A stretch of DNA of 64,000 nucleotides from Mycobacterium arosiense ATCC BAA-1401 = DSM 45069 (lineage in GTDB: Bacteria > Actinomycetota > Actinomycetes > Mycobacteriales > Mycobacteriaceae), in contig NZ_MVHG01000003.1 in NCBI RefSeq assembly GCF_002086125.1, positions 1 to 64,000 on the forward strand. Reading direction: 5' to 3'. A model generated the notes under the pieces. It saw only the letters and a program-made list of their open reading frames with translations, did no database searches and was not told the origin of the DNA. Below are positions 1 through 10,496 of the stretch, piece by piece; the stretch's first letter is position 1; the number at the start of each line of letters is the position of its first letter. The translations under genes and the position numbers were made by a program.

Positions 1-5
1 GGGCT

Positions 6-115
6 GGGGCGCGGGGGGGGTCTGGGGCGGCGGGGTCTTAGCTGTACCCTTTCGCGCGGGCTTTCTAACAAATATGGCTTTCTAAAAAATAACACGGGCG
101 GGGCCTGGGGCCGGG
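6..115. repeat. Two G-quadruplex-type motifs flanking an AT-rich direct repeat
   Basis: Two G-run clusters lie just upstream of the first gene. The first (6-35) has runs of 4, 8, 4 and 4 G; the second (96-115) has runs of 3, 4, 4 and 3 G. Between them is an AT-rich stretch with a 10-bp direct repeat, GGCTTTCTAA, at 59-68 and 76-85. Both clusters match the usual G-quadruplex pattern of four G runs with short loops. The base composition is unlike the rest of the window. It could be a structured leader or terminator region, or a poor-quality contig edge. Confidence 0.5.
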
Positions 116-167
116 CACTTCTTAGCTCCAGGGGTTGGGCCCCCCGGGGTCGGGTAGCGTCGGGCTC

Positions 168-1424
168 GTGACCGCAACGCCGCGCGAATTCGACATTGTG
201 CTCTATGGGGCGACGGGCTTCGTCGGGAAACTCACCGCCGAATACCTGGCCCGTTCGGCGCCGGACAAACGGATCGCGTTGGCCGGCAGATCGGCCGACC
301 GGTTGCGCGCCATCCGCGACACGCTGGGCGAAACCGCGCAGTCCTGGCCCATTGTCAACGCCGACGCCTCGTCGCCCTCGACACTTAACGAGATGGCCGC
401 CCGCGCCCAGGTCGTCATCACCACGGTCGGGCCCTACACCCGCTATGGGTTGCCGCTGGTGGCCGCGTGCGCCGCGGCCGGCACCGACTACGCCGACCTG
501 ACCGGCGAGGCGATGTTCGTCCGTGACAGCATCGACCTCTACCACAAGCAGGCCGCGGACACCGGCGCCCGCATCGTGCACGCGTGCGGTTTCGATTCCG
601 TTCCTTCGGACCTCAGCGTGTATGCGCTCTACCGGGCCGCGCGAGACGGCGGCGCGGGAGAACTCGTCGACACCGACCTGGTGGTCCGCTCCTTCTCCGG
701 CGGCGTGTCCGGCGGAACCGTCGCCTCGATGTTGGAAGTGCTGGACACCGCCTCCCGCGATCCCGACGCCCGCCGCCAACTCGCCGATCCGTACACGCTG
801 ACCACCGACCGCAGCGCCGAACCCGAGATCGGCCCCCAGCCCGATCTGCCCTTGCGTCGTGGTGCCCGGATCGCGCCCGAACTGAGCGGCCTGTGGACGG
901 CGGGCTTTTTGATGGCGCCCTACAACACCCGAATCGTGCGGCGCAGCAACGCCTTGCTGGACTGGGCCTACGGCCGCCAATTGCGTTACAGCGAAAGCAT
1001 GAGCCTGGGCTCGTCGCCACTGGCCCCGGTGGCGTCCGCTGTGGTGGGCGGGCTCGGCGCCGCGACCCTCGGGCTGGGCAGCCGCTACTTCCGGCTGCTG
1101 CCGCGCCGGCTGGTGGAGCGCATCGTGCCCAAGCCCGGCACCGGCCCGAGCGAGGCCGCCCGGGAACGCGGCTACTACCGGATCGAGACGTTCACCACCA
1201 CAACCACCGGCGCCCGGTTCGTGGCGCGCATGGAGCAGCGCGGTGACCCGGGCTACAAGGCGACGTCGGTGTTGTTGGGGGAGTGCGGCCTGGCGCTCGC
1301 GCTGGATCGCGACAAGCTCCCAGACCTGCACGGCGTTCTCACGCCCGCGGCCGCGATGGGCGACGCGCTGCTGGACCGTTTTCCGGGCGCGGGCGTCGCA
1401 TTGGAGGTGGAACGGCTGGGTTAG
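168..1424 (+). CDS. Saccharopine dehydrogenase-like / trans-acting enoyl reductase family protein (Rv2449c-type)
   Basis: This 418-residue protein has an N-terminal Rossmann fold (FDIVLYGATGFVGK near residue 10) and matches the family that includes saccharopine dehydrogenase-like proteins and the mycobacterial trans-acting enoyl reductase Rv2953. The substrate is unknown; an acyl or lipid intermediate is plausible by family. The GTG at 168 is chosen because homology starts right after it; an in-frame ATG at 135 would add 11 low-complexity residues. A hydrophobic segment rich in Gly and Ala near residues 287-305 may contact the membrane. It precedes valS on the same strand, as I recall for Rv2449c and valS in M. 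tuberculosis. Confidence 0.8.
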   Translation: MTATPREFDIVLYGATGFVGKLTAEYLARSAPDKRIALAGRSADRLRAIRDTLGETAQSWPIVNADASSPSTLNEMAARAQVVITTVGPYTRYGLPLVAACAAAGTDYADLTGEAMFVRDSIDLYHKQAADTGARIVHACGFDSVPSDLSVYALYRAARDGGAGELVDTDLVVRSFSGGVSGGTVASMLEVLDTASRDPDARRQLADPYTLTTDRSAEPEIGPQPDLPLRRGARIAPELSGLWTAGFLMAPYNTRIVRRSNALLDWAYGRQLRYSESMSLGSSPLAPVASAVVGGLGAATLGLGSRYFRLLPRRLVERIVPKPGTGPSEAARERGYYRIETFTTTTTGARFVARMEQRGDPGYKATSVLLGECGLALALDRDKLPDLHGVLTPAAAMGDALLDRFPGAGVALEVERLG

Positions 1425-1474
1425 TGACCCGGCTCACGCATTTGGGCGCTTACACGAGGGTAAACACCGCTCCC

Positions 1475-1480
1475 TAGAAT
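1475..1480 (+). promoter_or_regulatory. Candidate -10 element for leaderless valS transcript
   Basis: TAGAAT fits the mycobacterial TANNNT -10 pattern and lies 6 nt before the valS GTG, so transcription could start at the start codon itself. A weak -35 (TTACAC, 1450-1455) sits 19 nt upstream. No Shine-Dalgarno sequence precedes the GTG. Confidence 0.5.
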
Positions 1481-1486
1481 TGACGG

Positions 1487-4147
1487 GTGACCGCCAGCCG
1501 CAGCCCCGCCACCGATCTGCCCAAGTCGTGGGATCCCGCCGCGGCTGAAGGCGCGATCTACCAGACGTGGGTGGACGCGGGCTACTTCGCGGCGAACCCG
1601 AACAGCGCCAAGCCCGGGTTTTCGATTGTGCTGCCCCCGCCGAACGTGACCGGGAGCCTGCACATGGGCCACGCGCTCGAACACACCATGATGGACGCCC
1701 TGACGCGCCGCAAGCGGATGCAGGGCTACGAGGTGCTGTGGCAGCCGGGCACGGACCACGCCGGCATCGCGACCCAGAGCGTGGTGGAAAAGCAACTCGC
1801 GGTCGACGGCAAGACCAAAGAGGACTTCGGGCGAGAGCGCTTCATCGAAAAGGTCTGGGACTGGAAGCGGGAGTCCGGCGGCGCCATCGGTGCCCAGATG
1901 CGCCGGCTTGGCGACGGCGTGGACTGGAGCCGCGACCGGTTCACCATGGACGAGGGGCTGTCGCGAGCGGTCCGGACGATCTTCAAGCGCCTCTACGACG
2001 CCGGACTGATCTATCGGGCCGAACGGCTGGTCAACTGGTCGCCGGTGCTGCAGACGGCGATCTCGGACATCGAGGTCGACTATCTGGAGGTCGAAGGCGA
2101 GCTGGTGTCGTTCCGGTACGGATCGATGGACGACTCGCAGCCGCACATCGTGGTGGCCACCACCCGGATGGAAACGATGCTCGGCGACACCGCGATCGCG
2201 GTTCATCCCGACGACGAGCGCTACCGACACCTGGTCGGCACCAATCTGCCGCACCCGTTCGTGGACCGTCAGCTCGTGGTGGTGGCCGACGAGCACGTGG
2301 ATCCCGAATTCGGCACCGGCGCAGTCAAAGTCACGCCCGCCCACGACCCCAATGACTTCGACATCGGACTGCGCCATCAGCTGCCGATGGTCTCGATCAT
2401 GGACACCAAGGGCCGGATCACCGACACCGGAACGCAATTCGACGGCATGGACCGATTCCAGGCCAGGGTCGCGGTGCGCGAGGCGCTGGCGGCCCAGGGC
2501 CGGATCACCGAGGAGAAGCGGCCCTACCTGCACAGCGTCGGACACTCCGAGCGCAGCGGTGAGCCGATCGAACCGCGCCTGTCGCTGCAGTGGTGGGTCC
2601 GGGTGGAGTCGCTCGCCAAGGCCGCCGGCGACGCGGTGCGCAACGGTGACACCGTGATTCACCCCGCCAGCTTGGAGCCGCGATGGTTCGCCTGGGTCGA
2701 CGACATGCACGACTGGTGCATTTCGCGTCAGCTGTGGTGGGGTCACCGGATCCCGATCTGGTATGGCCCCAACGGTGAACAGCGTTGCGTCGGTCCCGAC
2801 GAGACCCCGCCGGAGGGTTGGGAGCAGGACCCCGACGTCCTGGACACCTGGTTCTCCTCGGGGCTGTGGCCGTTCTCCACGCTGGGCTGGCCGGATAAGA
2901 CCCCCGAGCTCGAAAAGTTCTATCCCACAAGCGTTCTGGTCACCGGCTATGACATCCTGTTTTTCTGGGTGGCCAGGATGATGATGTTCGGCACCTTCGT
3001 GGGCGACGACGAGGCCATCACCCTGGATGGCCGCCGCGGCCCGCAGGTGCCGTTCACCGATGTCTTCCTGCACGGGCTGATCCGCGACGAGTCCGGCCGC
3101 AAGATGAGCAAGTCCAAGGGCAATGTCATCGATCCGCTGGACTGGGTGGACGCGTTCGGTGCCGACGCGCTGCGGTTCACGCTCGCGCGGGGCGCCAGTC
3201 CCGGCGGTGACCTCGCGGTCGGCGAGGATCACGTCCGGGCCTCGCGCAACTTCTGCACCAAGCTGTTCAACGCGACCCGCTACGCGCTGCTCAACGGCGC
3301 CAAGCTGACCCCGCTTCCCCCGCCGGCCGAGCTGACCGACGCCGACCGCTGGATCCTCGGGCGGCTGGAAGAGGTGCGCGCCGAAGTGGATTCGGCATTC
3401 GATAGCTATGAGTTCAGTCGCGCCTGCGAGGCGCTTTACCACTTCGCGTGGGACGAATTCTGCGACTGGTATGTGGAATTAGCCAAAACCCAACTGGCCG
3501 AAGGGATCACACACACCACGGCCGTGCTGGCGGCGACGCTGGACACCCTGTTGCGGTTGCTGCACCCGGTGATCCCCTTCATCACCGAGGCTTTGTGGCA
3601 GGCCCTCACCGGCGGGGAGGCCCAGCACGAGTCGCTGGTGATCGCCGACTGGCCGCAGTCGTCCGGCATCAGCCTGGATCAGGTTGCCGCGCAGCGGATT
3701 ACCGACATGCAGAAGCTGGTGACCGAGGTGCGCCGGTTCCGCAGCGACCAGGGGCTGGCCGATCGGCAGAAGGTGCCGGCCAGGATGACCGGCGTCGACG
3801 AAACCGATCTGGACACCCAGGTGAGCGCGGTGACCTCGCTGGCGTGGCTCACCGCCGCGGATCCGCAGTTCCGCCCGTCGGCGTCGGTGGAAGTGCGACT
3901 GGGCGGCGGCACCGTCGTGGTCGAACTCGACACCTCAGGGACCATCGACGTCGCCGCCGAGCGTCGCCGCCTGGAAAAGGACCTGGCCGTGGCGCACAAG
4001 GAGCTCGCATCGACGACCGCCAAACTGGCCAACGACGACTTCCTGGGCAAGGCCCCGCAAAACGTCGTCGACAAGATCCGGGACCGTCAGCGCCTGGCCC
4101 AGGAGGAAACCGAGCGGATCAACGCGCGGCTAGCCGGACTGCAGTGA
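1487..4147 (+). CDS. valS: Valyl-tRNA synthetase
   Basis: Class I aminoacyl-tRNA synthetase of 886 residues that charges tRNA-Val in the cytoplasm. The HIGH signature appears as HMGHA from residue 59, inside the valine-type [13 protein letters not shown] context, and the KMSKS loop starts at residue 539 (RKMSKSKGN). The CP1 editing insertion lies between them, followed by the anticodon-binding domain and a C-terminal Val-RS coiled-coil arm rich in Lys and Glu. Length is normal for the family. The GTG start lacks a ribosome binding site and looks leaderless. folC follows after 7 bp, so the two are probably co-transcribed. Confidence 0.97.
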   Translation: MTASRSPATDLPKSWDPAAAEGAIYQTWVDAGYFAANPNSAKPGFSIVLPPPNVTGSLHMGHALEHTMMDALTRRKRMQGYEVLWQPGTDHAGIATQSVVEKQLAVDGKTKEDFGRERFIEKVWDWKRESGGAIGAQMRRLGDGVDWSRDRFTMDEGLSRAVRTIFKRLYDAGLIYRAERLVNWSPVLQTAISDIEVDYLEVEGELVSFRYGSMDDSQPHIVVATTRMETMLGDTAIAVHPDDERYRHLVGTNLPHPFVDRQLVVVADEHVDPEFGTGAVKVTPAHDPNDFDIGLRHQLPMVSIMDTKGRITDTGTQFDGMDRFQARVAVREALAAQGRITEEKRPYLHSVGHSERSGEPIEPRLSLQWWVRVESLAKAAGDAVRNGDTVIHPASLEPRWFAWVDDMHDWCISRQLWWGHRIPIWYGPNGEQRCVGPDETPPEGWEQDPDVLDTWFSSGLWPFSTLGWPDKTPELEKFYPTSVLVTGYDILFFWVARMMMFGTFVGDDEAITLDGRRGPQVPFTDVFLHGLIRDESGRKMSKSKGNVIDPLDWVDAFGADALRFTLARGASPGGDLAVGEDHVRASRNFCTKLFNATRYALLNGAKLTPLPPPAELTDADRWILGRLEEVRAEVDSAFDSYEFSRACEALYHFAWDEFCDWYVELAKTQLAEGITHTTAVLAATLDTLLRLLHPVIPFITEALWQALTGGEAQHESLVIADWPQSSGISLDQVAAQRITDMQKLVTEVRRFRSDQGLADRQKVPARMTGVDETDLDTQVSAVTSLAWLTAADPQFRPSASVEVRLGGGTVVVELDTSGTIDVAAERRRLEKDLAVAHKELASTTAKLANDDFLGKAPQNVVDKIRDRQRLAQEETERINARLAGLQ

Positions 4148-4154
4148 GCGTTCG

Positions 4155-5606
4155 ATGACTGAGCCCGAGTGGCCGCGCGACGAGGTTGCCGCCGAGTTTC
4201 CCGACCCGGTCCCCACCCCGGACGAGATCGCGTCGCTGTTGCAGGTCGAGCACCTGCTGGATCAGCGTTGGCCGGAGACCAAGATCGAGCCGAGCCTGAC
4301 CCGGATCAGTGCGTTGATGGACCTGCTGGGCTCACCGCAGCTGGCCTACCCCTCGATCCACGTGGCGGGCACCAACGGCAAGAGCTCGGTGGCCCGCATG
4401 ATCGACGCGCTGATCACCGCGCTGCACCGGCGCACCGGGCGCACCACCAGTCCCCACCTGCAATCGGCGGTGGAACGCATCTCGATCGACTCTAAGGCCA
4501 TCAGCCCGGCCCGCTACGTCGCGACCTACCGCGAGATCGAGCCGTTCGTGCAGATGGTCGACGCGCAGTCGCAAGCCGGCGGCGGGCCCGCGATGAGCAA
4601 GTTCGAGGTGCTGACCGCGATGGCCTTCGCCGCTTTCGCCGATGCCCCCGTAGACGTCGCGGTCGTCGAGGTGGGGATGGGCGGACGCTGGGACGCAACC
4701 AACGTGATCAACGCCCCGGTCGCCGTCATCACCCCGATCTCGGTCGACCACGTCGAATACCTGGGCGACGATCTCGCCGGCATCGCGCGGGAGAAGGCCG
4801 GCATCATCACCCGCGCCCCGGAGGGCGCGCCCGACACCGTCGCAGTCATTGCGCGTCAGGCGCCCGAGGCGATGACGGTGCTGTTGGACCAAACCGTGCA
4901 AGCCGACGCCGCGGTGGCCCGCGAGGATTCGGAGTTCGCCGTGCTGGGCCGTCAGGTCGCGGTCGGCGGCCAGGTGCTGCAGCTTCAGGGTCTCGGTGGG
5001 GTGTACTCGGACGTCTACCTGCCGCTGCACGGCGAACACCAGGCGCACAACGCCGTGCTGGCCCTTGCCGCGGTCGAGGCGTTTTTCGGCGCCGGCGCGC
5101 AGCGTCAGCTCGACGTTGACGCGGTGCGTGCGGGTTTCGCCGCCGTCGCCAGCCCCGGCCGGCTCGAGCGGATGCGCAGCGCCCCAACGGTGTTCATCGA
5201 CGCCGCGCACAATCCCGCCGGTGCGGCGGCGCTGGCGCGGACGCTGGCCGGCGAGTTCGACTTTCGCTATCTCGTCGGCGTGCTCAGCGTGCTCGCCGAT
5301 AAGGACGTCGACGGCATCCTCGCCGCCCTGCAGCCGGTGTTCGACGCGGTCGTGGTCACGCACAACGGGTCCCCCCGGGCGCTCGACGTCGAATCGCTGG
5401 CCCTGGCCGCGCGCGAGCGATTCGGTCCCGACCGCGTGAGCACCGCCGAGAACCTGCGCGACGCCATCGACATCGCGACCGCACTGGTGGATGACGCCGC
5501 GACGGACGGTCCGGCCGATGCGTTCTCCGGCATCGGCATCGTCGTCACCGGCTCGGTGGTCACCGCCGGGGCGGCCCGGACCCTGTTTGGTCGTGATCCG
5601 CAATGA
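4155..5606 (+). CDS. folC: Folylpolyglutamate synthase / dihydrofolate synthase
   Basis: This 483-residue Mur-ligase-family enzyme adds glutamates to folates and may also make dihydrofolate from dihydropteroate. The ATP-binding loop GTNGKSS lies near residue 75, and the central-domain motif [14 protein letters not shown] near residue 175 and the C-terminal [11 protein letters not shown] near 355 are typical of FolC. It starts 7 bp after valS and overlaps the next gene by 4 bp (ATGA), so it sits in a tight operon. Length is normal for mycobacterial FolC. Confidence 0.95.
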   Translation: MTEPEWPRDEVAAEFPDPVPTPDEIASLLQVEHLLDQRWPETKIEPSLTRISALMDLLGSPQLAYPSIHVAGTNGKSSVARMIDALITALHRRTGRTTSPHLQSAVERISIDSKAISPARYVATYREIEPFVQMVDAQSQAGGGPAMSKFEVLTAMAFAAFADAPVDVAVVEVGMGGRWDATNVINAPVAVITPISVDHVEYLGDDLAGIAREKAGIITRAPEGAPDTVAVIARQAPEAMTVLLDQTVQADAAVAREDSEFAVLGRQVAVGGQVLQLQGLGGVYSDVYLPLHGEHQAHNAVLALAAVEAFFGAGAQRQLDVDAVRAGFAAVASPGRLERMRSAPTVFIDAAHNPAGAAALARTLAGEFDFRYLVGVLSVLADKDVDGILAALQPVFDAVVVTHNGSPRALDVESLALAARERFGPDRVSTAENLRDAIDIATALVDDAATDGPADAFSGIGIVVTGSVVTAGAARTLFGRDPQ

Positions 5607-5983
5607 CCGGCGTCCCCGAGGACCCCGAGGAGCGCGCCCCGACGCAGCCTGCCGACCCGTGGCGAAGCTTCGGCGCGGTGATGGCTTTGACGCTGATCCT
5701 GGAAGCGATCGTGGTGCTGCTGGCGATCCCGGTGGTGGGTGCGGTCGGCGGCGGCCTGACGACGGTGTCGCTGGGCTACCTGATCGGCCTGGCCGTGCTG
5801 TTGATCCTGATGGCCGCGGAGCAGCGCAAACCCTGGGCGATCTGGGCCAACCTGGGCGTCCAGGTGATCCTGCTCGCCGGGTTCGCGGTCTACCCGGGGG
5901 TGGGGTTCATCGGCGTGCTGTTCGCCGGGCTGTGGGGCTTGATCGCCTACTTCCGTGCCGAGGTCCGGCGCCGGCAGGGATAG
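5603..5983 (+). CDS. DUF4233-type small membrane protein (Rv2446c-type)
   Basis: A 126-residue protein with four predicted membrane segments, roughly residues 22-46, 51-72, 80-98 and 100-117, between a charged N-terminus and a basic C-terminus. Its start codon overlaps the folC stop (ATGA), implying translational coupling. The family is conserved between folC and ndk in actinobacteria, but I know of no experimental function. The strong synteny suggests a role tied to growth; that is inference. Confidence 0.85.
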   Translation: MTGVPEDPEERAPTQPADPWRSFGAVMALTLILEAIVVLLAIPVVGAVGGGLTTVSLGYLIGLAVLLILMAAEQRKPWAIWANLGVQVILLAGFAVYPGVGFIGVLFAGLWGLIAYFRAEVRRRQG

Positions 5984-6044
5984 CGCCGGCGGACGACGAT
6001 GACCTCCCGACCGCCGTCGCCCGACCCGTCGCCGCCTGGTTATG

Positions 6045-6050
6045 TACGCT
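6045..6050 (+). promoter_or_regulatory. Candidate -10 element for leaderless ndk transcript
   Basis: TACGCT matches TANNNT and ends 7 nt before the ndk GTG. No ribosome binding site is visible between them, so initiation at the start codon is plausible. Confidence 0.4.
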
Positions 6051-6057
6051 GTCCGCC

Positions 6058-6468
6058 GTGACCGAACGGACATTGGTACTGATCAAGCCCGACGGCGTCC
6101 AGCGGCGGCTGGTGGGGGAGATCATCGGCCGCATCGAACGCAAAGGCCTCGCCATCGCCGCGCTGGAGCTCCGGGCGGTCAGCCGCGACCTCGCCGCCCA
6201 GCACTACGCGGAACACGAGGGCAAGCCATTCTTCGACGCCCTGCTGGGGTTCATCACCTCGGGACCGGTGGTGGCGGCCATCGTCGAGGGCCCCCGGGCG
6301 ATCGCCGCGTTTCGCCAGCTCGCGGGCGGTACCGACCCGGTGGAAAAGGCGGTTCCCGGCACCATCCGCGGCGACTTCGGGCTAGAGACGCAACTCAATC
6401 TGGTGCACGGGTCGGATTCCACTGAATCCGCGAAGCGTGAAATCGCGCTCTGGTTCCCCAACGCGTAG
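6058..6468 (+). CDS. ndk: Nucleoside diphosphate kinase
   Basis: A 136-residue NDK that moves the gamma-phosphate between nucleoside tri- and diphosphates through a phosphohistidine. The catalytic His is H117 in NLVHGSDS, and the N-terminal [10 protein letters not shown] motif is intact. The open frame runs far upstream, but homology begins at the GTG at 6058 ([11 protein letters not shown]), giving the length I recall for the M. tuberculosis enzyme. The gene lies 74 bp after the DUF4233 gene with its own candidate -10 box. Confidence 0.96.
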   Translation: MTERTLVLIKPDGVQRRLVGEIIGRIERKGLAIAALELRAVSRDLAAQHYAEHEGKPFFDALLGFITSGPVVAAIVEGPRAIAAFRQLAGGTDPVEKAVPGTIRGDFGLETQLNLVHGSDSTESAKREIALWFPNA

Positions 6469-6812
6469 AGCTGCGGCGATAGCCGCCGCGGCCCGTCCCG
6501 AGCGACATCGCTGATGCCGGCGGGCTCACGTGTGGCTGGGACCGCGACGTGATGTGGGATACTGGTATCGGGTGAACGTCGCCGGACCGGCGACAGGCAC
6601 CCGAATGAAGACTTAGACAAGCGCGACCAAGAGCCCCGTCGCCTTGGTTCGCTGCATGTCAGGCCGTCATTCAGCACGGCGCCGAGTGGGTCTGCGATTT
6701 TGGGCCGCTCGGGGCGAGACCATCACAAGCCCGGGAGAAGTGACCCGGGCCCATAGCGAAGCCCTCGCGTGGCCGCGTCGTAACGACGCGCCCGGGGGCT
6801 TGAGGAGAATAC
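6469..6812 (+). promoter_or_regulatory. Long intergenic region / rne leader with hairpin
   Basis: These 344 bp between ndk and rne contain no supported gene. A perfect 17-nt dyad (GTCGCCGG-A-CCGGCGAC) lies at 6578-6594. A good ribosome binding site, GAGGAG, is at 6802-6807 just before the rne GTG. In other bacteria RNase E controls its own mRNA through the rne 5' UTR, so this leader may be a target; that is inference. No convincing -35/-10 pair was found. Confidence 0.4.
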
Positions 6813-9635
6813 GTGGTAGACGGTGCACCGACTGCAGACCCATCAGGAGAATCGACTCGGCCCGAGGAACTGCCGGACCGCTTGAGGGTTCATTCGCTGG
6901 CTCGAACGTTGGGAACCACCAGCAAGCGGGTGTTGGACGCGCTCAGCGAGCTCGACGGCCGAATCCGCAGCGCGCATTCCACCGTGGACCGCGACGATGC
7001 GGTGCGGGTACGCGACCTGCTGACGGCCGCCCAGCTCGCGGCACCCCCGGAGAACGCGGACACCGCGCCGGCAACCGAAGCCGACGAACCCGAATCCCGG
7101 CTGCTGCTCGAGACCCCGGATAGCGCCGTCGAGCGGCCGCATTACCTGCCGTTGTTCGTCGCACCGCGGCCGATCGAGGCCCGCGAGGACGACGCCGGCA
7201 GCGATGACGGCGACGACTCGGACGACACCGACGATGACGAGCAGACCGACCGGCCGTCGAACAAGCGGCGGCGGCGTGGCCGTCGCGGTCGCGGTCGTGG
7301 ACGCGGTGAGCAGGGCGGATCCGACGGCCAGGGCGAGGACGGCGACGACGACGAGGGCCAACCGCGGGGCAAGAAGGGTGGCCAACCGGACTCCACGGAC
7401 TCCGAGGACTCCGATGGCCGGGACACCGACGACTCGGACGACTCCGACGACTCCGACGATTCCGACGATTCCGACAACGGTGAAGATGGATCGGCGGACG
7501 GCGGCAATCGCCGCCGCCGGCGGCGCCGACGCCGCAAATCCGGATCCGCCGACGACAACGACGAGAGTTCGTCGCCCGACGATCCGCCGAATACGGTGGT
7601 GCACGAGCGCCCGCCCCGCAACGGCAAGTTCGGCGCAGACGACTCCGCCGGCTCGAACAACGAGATCAAGGGCATCAACGGCTCGACGCGGCTGGAGGCC
7701 AAGCGGCAGCGACGCCGGGACGGCCGCGACGCCGGACGGCGCCGCCCCCCGGTGCTGACCGAGGCCGAATTCCTCGCGCGCCGCGAGGCCGTCGAGCGGA
7801 TGATGGTCGTGCGCGACCGGGTCCGCACCGAGCCGCCGCACCAGGGCGCGCGTTACACCCAGATCGCGGTGCTCGAGGACGGCATCGTCGTCGAGCACTT
7901 CGTCACGTCGGCCGCATCCGCGTCGCTGGTGGGCAACATCTACTTGGGCATCGTGCAGAACGTACTGCCGTCTATGGAGGCGGCGTTCGTCGACATCGGC
8001 CGCGGCCGCAACGGTGTCCTGTATGCCGGCGAGGTCAACTGGGATGCCGCCGGGCTCGGCGGGTCCGACCGCAAGATCGAACAGGCGCTCAAGCCGGGCG
8101 ACTATGTCGTAGTCCAGGTCAGCAAGGACCCGGTCGGGCACAAGGGCGCGCGGCTGACCACGCAGGTGTCACTGGCGGGCCGCTATTTGGTCTACGTGCC
8201 GGGGGCGTCGTCTACCGGGATCAGCCGCAAGCTGCCCGACACCGAGCGTCAGCGGCTCAAAGAGATCCTGCGCGAAGTCGTGCCGTCCGACGCCGGGGTG
8301 ATCATCCGCACGGCGTCCGAGGGCGTCAAAGAAGAGGACATCCGCAGCGACGTCACGCGGCTGCAGGAGCGCTGGCAACAGATCGAGGCCAAGGCGATCG
8401 AGATCAAGGAGAAGGCCGCCGGCGCCGCGGTGGCCCTCTACGAAGAGCCCGACGTGCTCGTCAAGGTCATCCGCGATCTGTTCAACGAGGATTTCGCCGG
8501 CCTCATCGTCTCCGGTGAAGAAGCCTGGACCACTATCAACGACTACGTGAATTCCGTTGCGCCCGACCTGGTTTCGAAACTGAACAAGTACGAGGCGCCC
8601 GCGGGGCCGGATGGGCAGGCGGGGCCGGACGTGTTCGCGGTGCATCGCATCGATGAGCAGTTGGCCAAGGCGATGGAGCGCAAGGTGTGGCTGCCGTCCG
8701 GCGGCACGCTGGTGATCGACCGGACCGAGGCCATGACGGTGGTCGACGTCAACACCGGCAAGTTCACCGGATCCGGCGGCAACCTCGAGCAGACGGTCAC
8801 CAAAAACAACCTCGAGGCGGCCGAGGAGATCGTGCGCCAGCTGCGGCTGCGCGACATCGGCGGCATCGTGGTCATCGACTTCATCGACATGGTGCTCGAG
8901 TCCAACCGCGACCTGGTGCTGCGGCGGCTGACCGAGGCGCTGGCCCGCGATCGCACCCGCCATCAGGTGTCCGAGGTGACGTCTCTCGGCCTGGTCCAGC
9001 TGACCCGCAAGCGGCTGGGCACCGGCCTGATCGAGGCCTTTTCGACGTCCTGTCCGAACTGCGGCGGTCGGGGGATCCTGCTGCACGCCGATCCAGTGGA
9101 TTCGGCCTCGTCGAACGGGCGCAAGTCCGAAGCCGGTGGGGGCGGCCGCCGGGGCAGGCGCAAGAAGAACAAGGCCGAAGAGCCGGTGGTGGCCAAGGTG
9201 CCCGCCCACGCTCCCGGCGAGCACCCGATGTTCAAGGCGATGGCCGCCGGCTCCTCGACGCAGGGGGACTCCGAGGATGAATCCGACGAGACCACGCAAG
9301 CCACCGACGAACTCGACCAGAACAAGGCGGCGCGCGACGGTGACGTCGAGGACACCGACCAAGAGGACTTCGACGAGGACTCCGACGAGGAGGACTCGGA
9401 CGACGAGGAGGACTCCGACGACGACCTCGACGACGAGGACATCGACGACGAGGAGGACCTCGGCGACGATGACGAGGATCTCGAGCTCGACGACGACGAC
9501 CTGGACACCGAAGACGACGATTCCGAGGACGCCGACGTCGGGCGGGTCTCCGCCGGGGCCGAGCAGGCCGGCCCGCGCCCCCGACGCCGGCGCGCCGCGG
9601 GCAGGCCGGCCGGACCGCCGATCCACGCGGACTGA
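6813..9635 (+). CDS. rne: Ribonuclease E/G
   Basis: A 940-residue endoribonuclease acting in mRNA decay and rRNA processing. A long disordered N-terminal extension (about residues 1-340) alternates acidic Asp/Ser and basic Arg tracts. The S1 RNA-binding and catalytic core starts near residue 346, with metal-binding Asp residues in VDVNTGKF (D645) and VIDFIDM (D689). The Zn-link CPNC is C747/C750. A very acidic Asp/Glu tail fills about residues 825-912. Both low-complexity arms are typical of mycobacterial RNase E. The GTG start has a clear upstream GAGGAG. Confidence 0.95.
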   Translation: MVDGAPTADPSGESTRPEELPDRLRVHSLARTLGTTSKRVLDALSELDGRIRSAHSTVDRDDAVRVRDLLTAAQLAAPPENADTAPATEADEPESRLLLETPDSAVERPHYLPLFVAPRPIEAREDDAGSDDGDDSDDTDDDEQTDRPSNKRRRRGRRGRGRGRGEQGGSDGQGEDGDDDEGQPRGKKGGQPDSTDSEDSDGRDTDDSDDSDDSDDSDDSDNGEDGSADGGNRRRRRRRRRKSGSADDNDESSSPDDPPNTVVHERPPRNGKFGADDSAGSNNEIKGINGSTRLEAKRQRRRDGRDAGRRRPPVLTEAEFLARREAVERMMVVRDRVRTEPPHQGARYTQIAVLEDGIVVEHFVTSAASASLVGNIYLGIVQNVLPSMEAAFVDIGRGRNGVLYAGEVNWDAAGLGGSDRKIEQALKPGDYVVVQVSKDPVGHKGARLTTQVSLAGRYLVYVPGASSTGISRKLPDTERQRLKEILREVVPSDAGVIIRTASEGVKEEDIRSDVTRLQERWQQIEAKAIEIKEKAAGAAVALYEEPDVLVKVIRDLFNEDFAGLIVSGEEAWTTINDYVNSVAPDLVSKLNKYEAPAGPDGQAGPDVFAVHRIDEQLAKAMERKVWLPSGGTLVIDRTEAMTVVDVNTGKFTGSGGNLEQTVTKNNLEAAEEIVRQLRLRDIGGIVVIDFIDMVLESNRDLVLRRLTEALARDRTRHQVSEVTSLGLVQLTRKRLGTGLIEAFSTSCPNCGGRGILLHADPVDSASSNGRKSEAGGGGRRGRRKKNKAEEPVVAKVPAHAPGEHPMFKAMAAGSSTQGDSEDESDETTQATDELDQNKAARDGDVEDTDQEDFDEDSDEEDSDDEEDSDDDLDDEDIDDEEDLGDDDEDLELDDDDLDTEDDDSEDADVGRVSAGAEQAGPRPRRRRAAGRPAGPPIHAD
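7428..7472 (+). repeat. Five 9-bp minisatellite units inside rne
   Basis: Five tandem 9-bp units of the form GACGAYTCS encode an Asp-Asp-Ser repeat in the disordered N-terminal arm of RNase E. All units keep the reading frame, so copy-number change would lengthen or shorten the arm without breaking the gene. Confidence 0.8.
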
Positions 9636-9651
9636 GCCGGTGATGCCCAGT

Positions 9652-9681
9652 TTGACCCTGTAGCCGCTGGTCACGTACCCT
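9652..9681 (+). promoter_or_regulatory. Candidate promoter for rplU-rpmA-obg-proB
   Basis: A -35 TTGACC (9652-9657) and a -10 TACCCT (9676-9681) are separated by 18 bp, a near-standard SigA-type pair. It would give a leader of about 155 nt before rplU, long enough for regulation of ribosomal protein expression. Confidence 0.5.
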
Positions 9682-9842
9682 TGGACAGTTGTCGTCAGGC
9701 CGGACGAGAAAAAACTTCGGCCGGCGGCAGCGGGACTCCCGGGTGATCGGCGCAGGCCCGCAACCCAGACCCACCACGTGCACCGCGGCTGGTTCGCGCG
9801 CGACGCGCAGAGCAGCGGCCAAAAGAAGGAGCAGGAGCGACG

Positions 9843-10154
9843 ATGGCGACCTACGCAATCGTGAAGACGGGCGGCAAGCAGTACAAGGTCGCCGTCGGGG
9901 ACGTCGTCAAGGTCGAGAAGCTCGAATCCGAGCCCGGCTCGAACGTGTCGTTGCCGGTCGCCCTGGTGGTGGACGGCGCCAAGGTCACCACCGACGCGGC
10001 CGCCCTGGCCAAGGTGGCGGTGACCGGCGAGGTGCTCGAGCACACCAAAGGCCCCAAGATTCGCATCCACAAGTTCAGGAACAAGACCGGCTACCACAAG
10101 CGTCAGGGACACCGTCAGCAGCTGACGGTCCTGAAGGTCACCGGCATCAAGTAG
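9843..10154 (+). CDS. rplU: 50S ribosomal protein L21
   Basis: A 103-residue L21 protein of the large ribosomal subunit that binds 23S rRNA. The N-terminal [15 protein letters not shown] and the C-terminal [18 protein letters not shown] basic region are typical. An AAGGAGCAGGAG ribosome binding region precedes the ATG. rpmA follows 14 bp later, the usual bacterial pairing. Confidence 0.97.
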   Translation: MATYAIVKTGGKQYKVAVGDVVKVEKLESEPGSNVSLPVALVVDGAKVTTDAAALAKVAVTGEVLEHTKGPKIRIHKFRNKTGYHKRQGHRQQLTVLKVTGIK

Positions 10155-10168
10155 CGAAGGCGACAGAC

Positions 10169-10435
10169 ATGGCACACAAGAAGGGCGCTTCCAGCTCGCG
10201 CAACGGTCGTGATTCCGCCGCGCAGCGGCTGGGCGTGAAGCGATTCGGCGGCCAGGTCGTCAAGGCGGGCGAGATCATTGTCCGCCAGCGCGGCACCAAG
10301 TTCCACCCTGGCGTGGGCGTCGGGCGCGGCGGCGATGACACCTTGTTCGCCAAGGAAGCCGGCGCCGTTGAGTTCGGCATCAAGCGCGGCCGCAAGACCG
10401 TCAACATCGTGGCCGCCGGACAAGCCACCGACTGA
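10169..10435 (+). CDS. rpmA: 50S ribosomal protein L27
   Basis: An 88-residue L27 whose N-terminus reaches toward the peptidyl transferase centre. It starts directly with [16 protein letters not shown], so there is no cleavable N-terminal extension of the Firmicutes type. A longer open frame runs upstream through rplU in another frame, but the ATG at 10169 is where homology begins. It lies 14 bp after rplU and 61 bp before obg. Confidence 0.97.
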   Translation: MAHKKGASSSRNGRDSAAQRLGVKRFGGQVVKAGEIIVRQRGTKFHPGVGVGRGGDDTLFAKEAGAVEFGIKRGRKTVNIVAAGQATD

Positions 10436-10496
10436 GGAGTCTTTCCGGGCCCAGCCCGGTATTTTCGGCGCCCGGTGGTAGGTGAGAGGACCCACG

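Noticed and set aside
1421..3442. 673-codon open frame on the minus strand opposite valS
   Set aside because: It is antisense to a clear valyl-tRNA synthetase and has the His/Gly/Arg-rich composition of a GC-rich shadow frame, with no recognisable domain.
8169..10175. 668-codon minus-strand open frame opposite rne, rplU and rpmA
   Set aside because: It spans three convincing plus-strand genes and an intergenic region, and shows only low-complexity sequence typical of a shadow.
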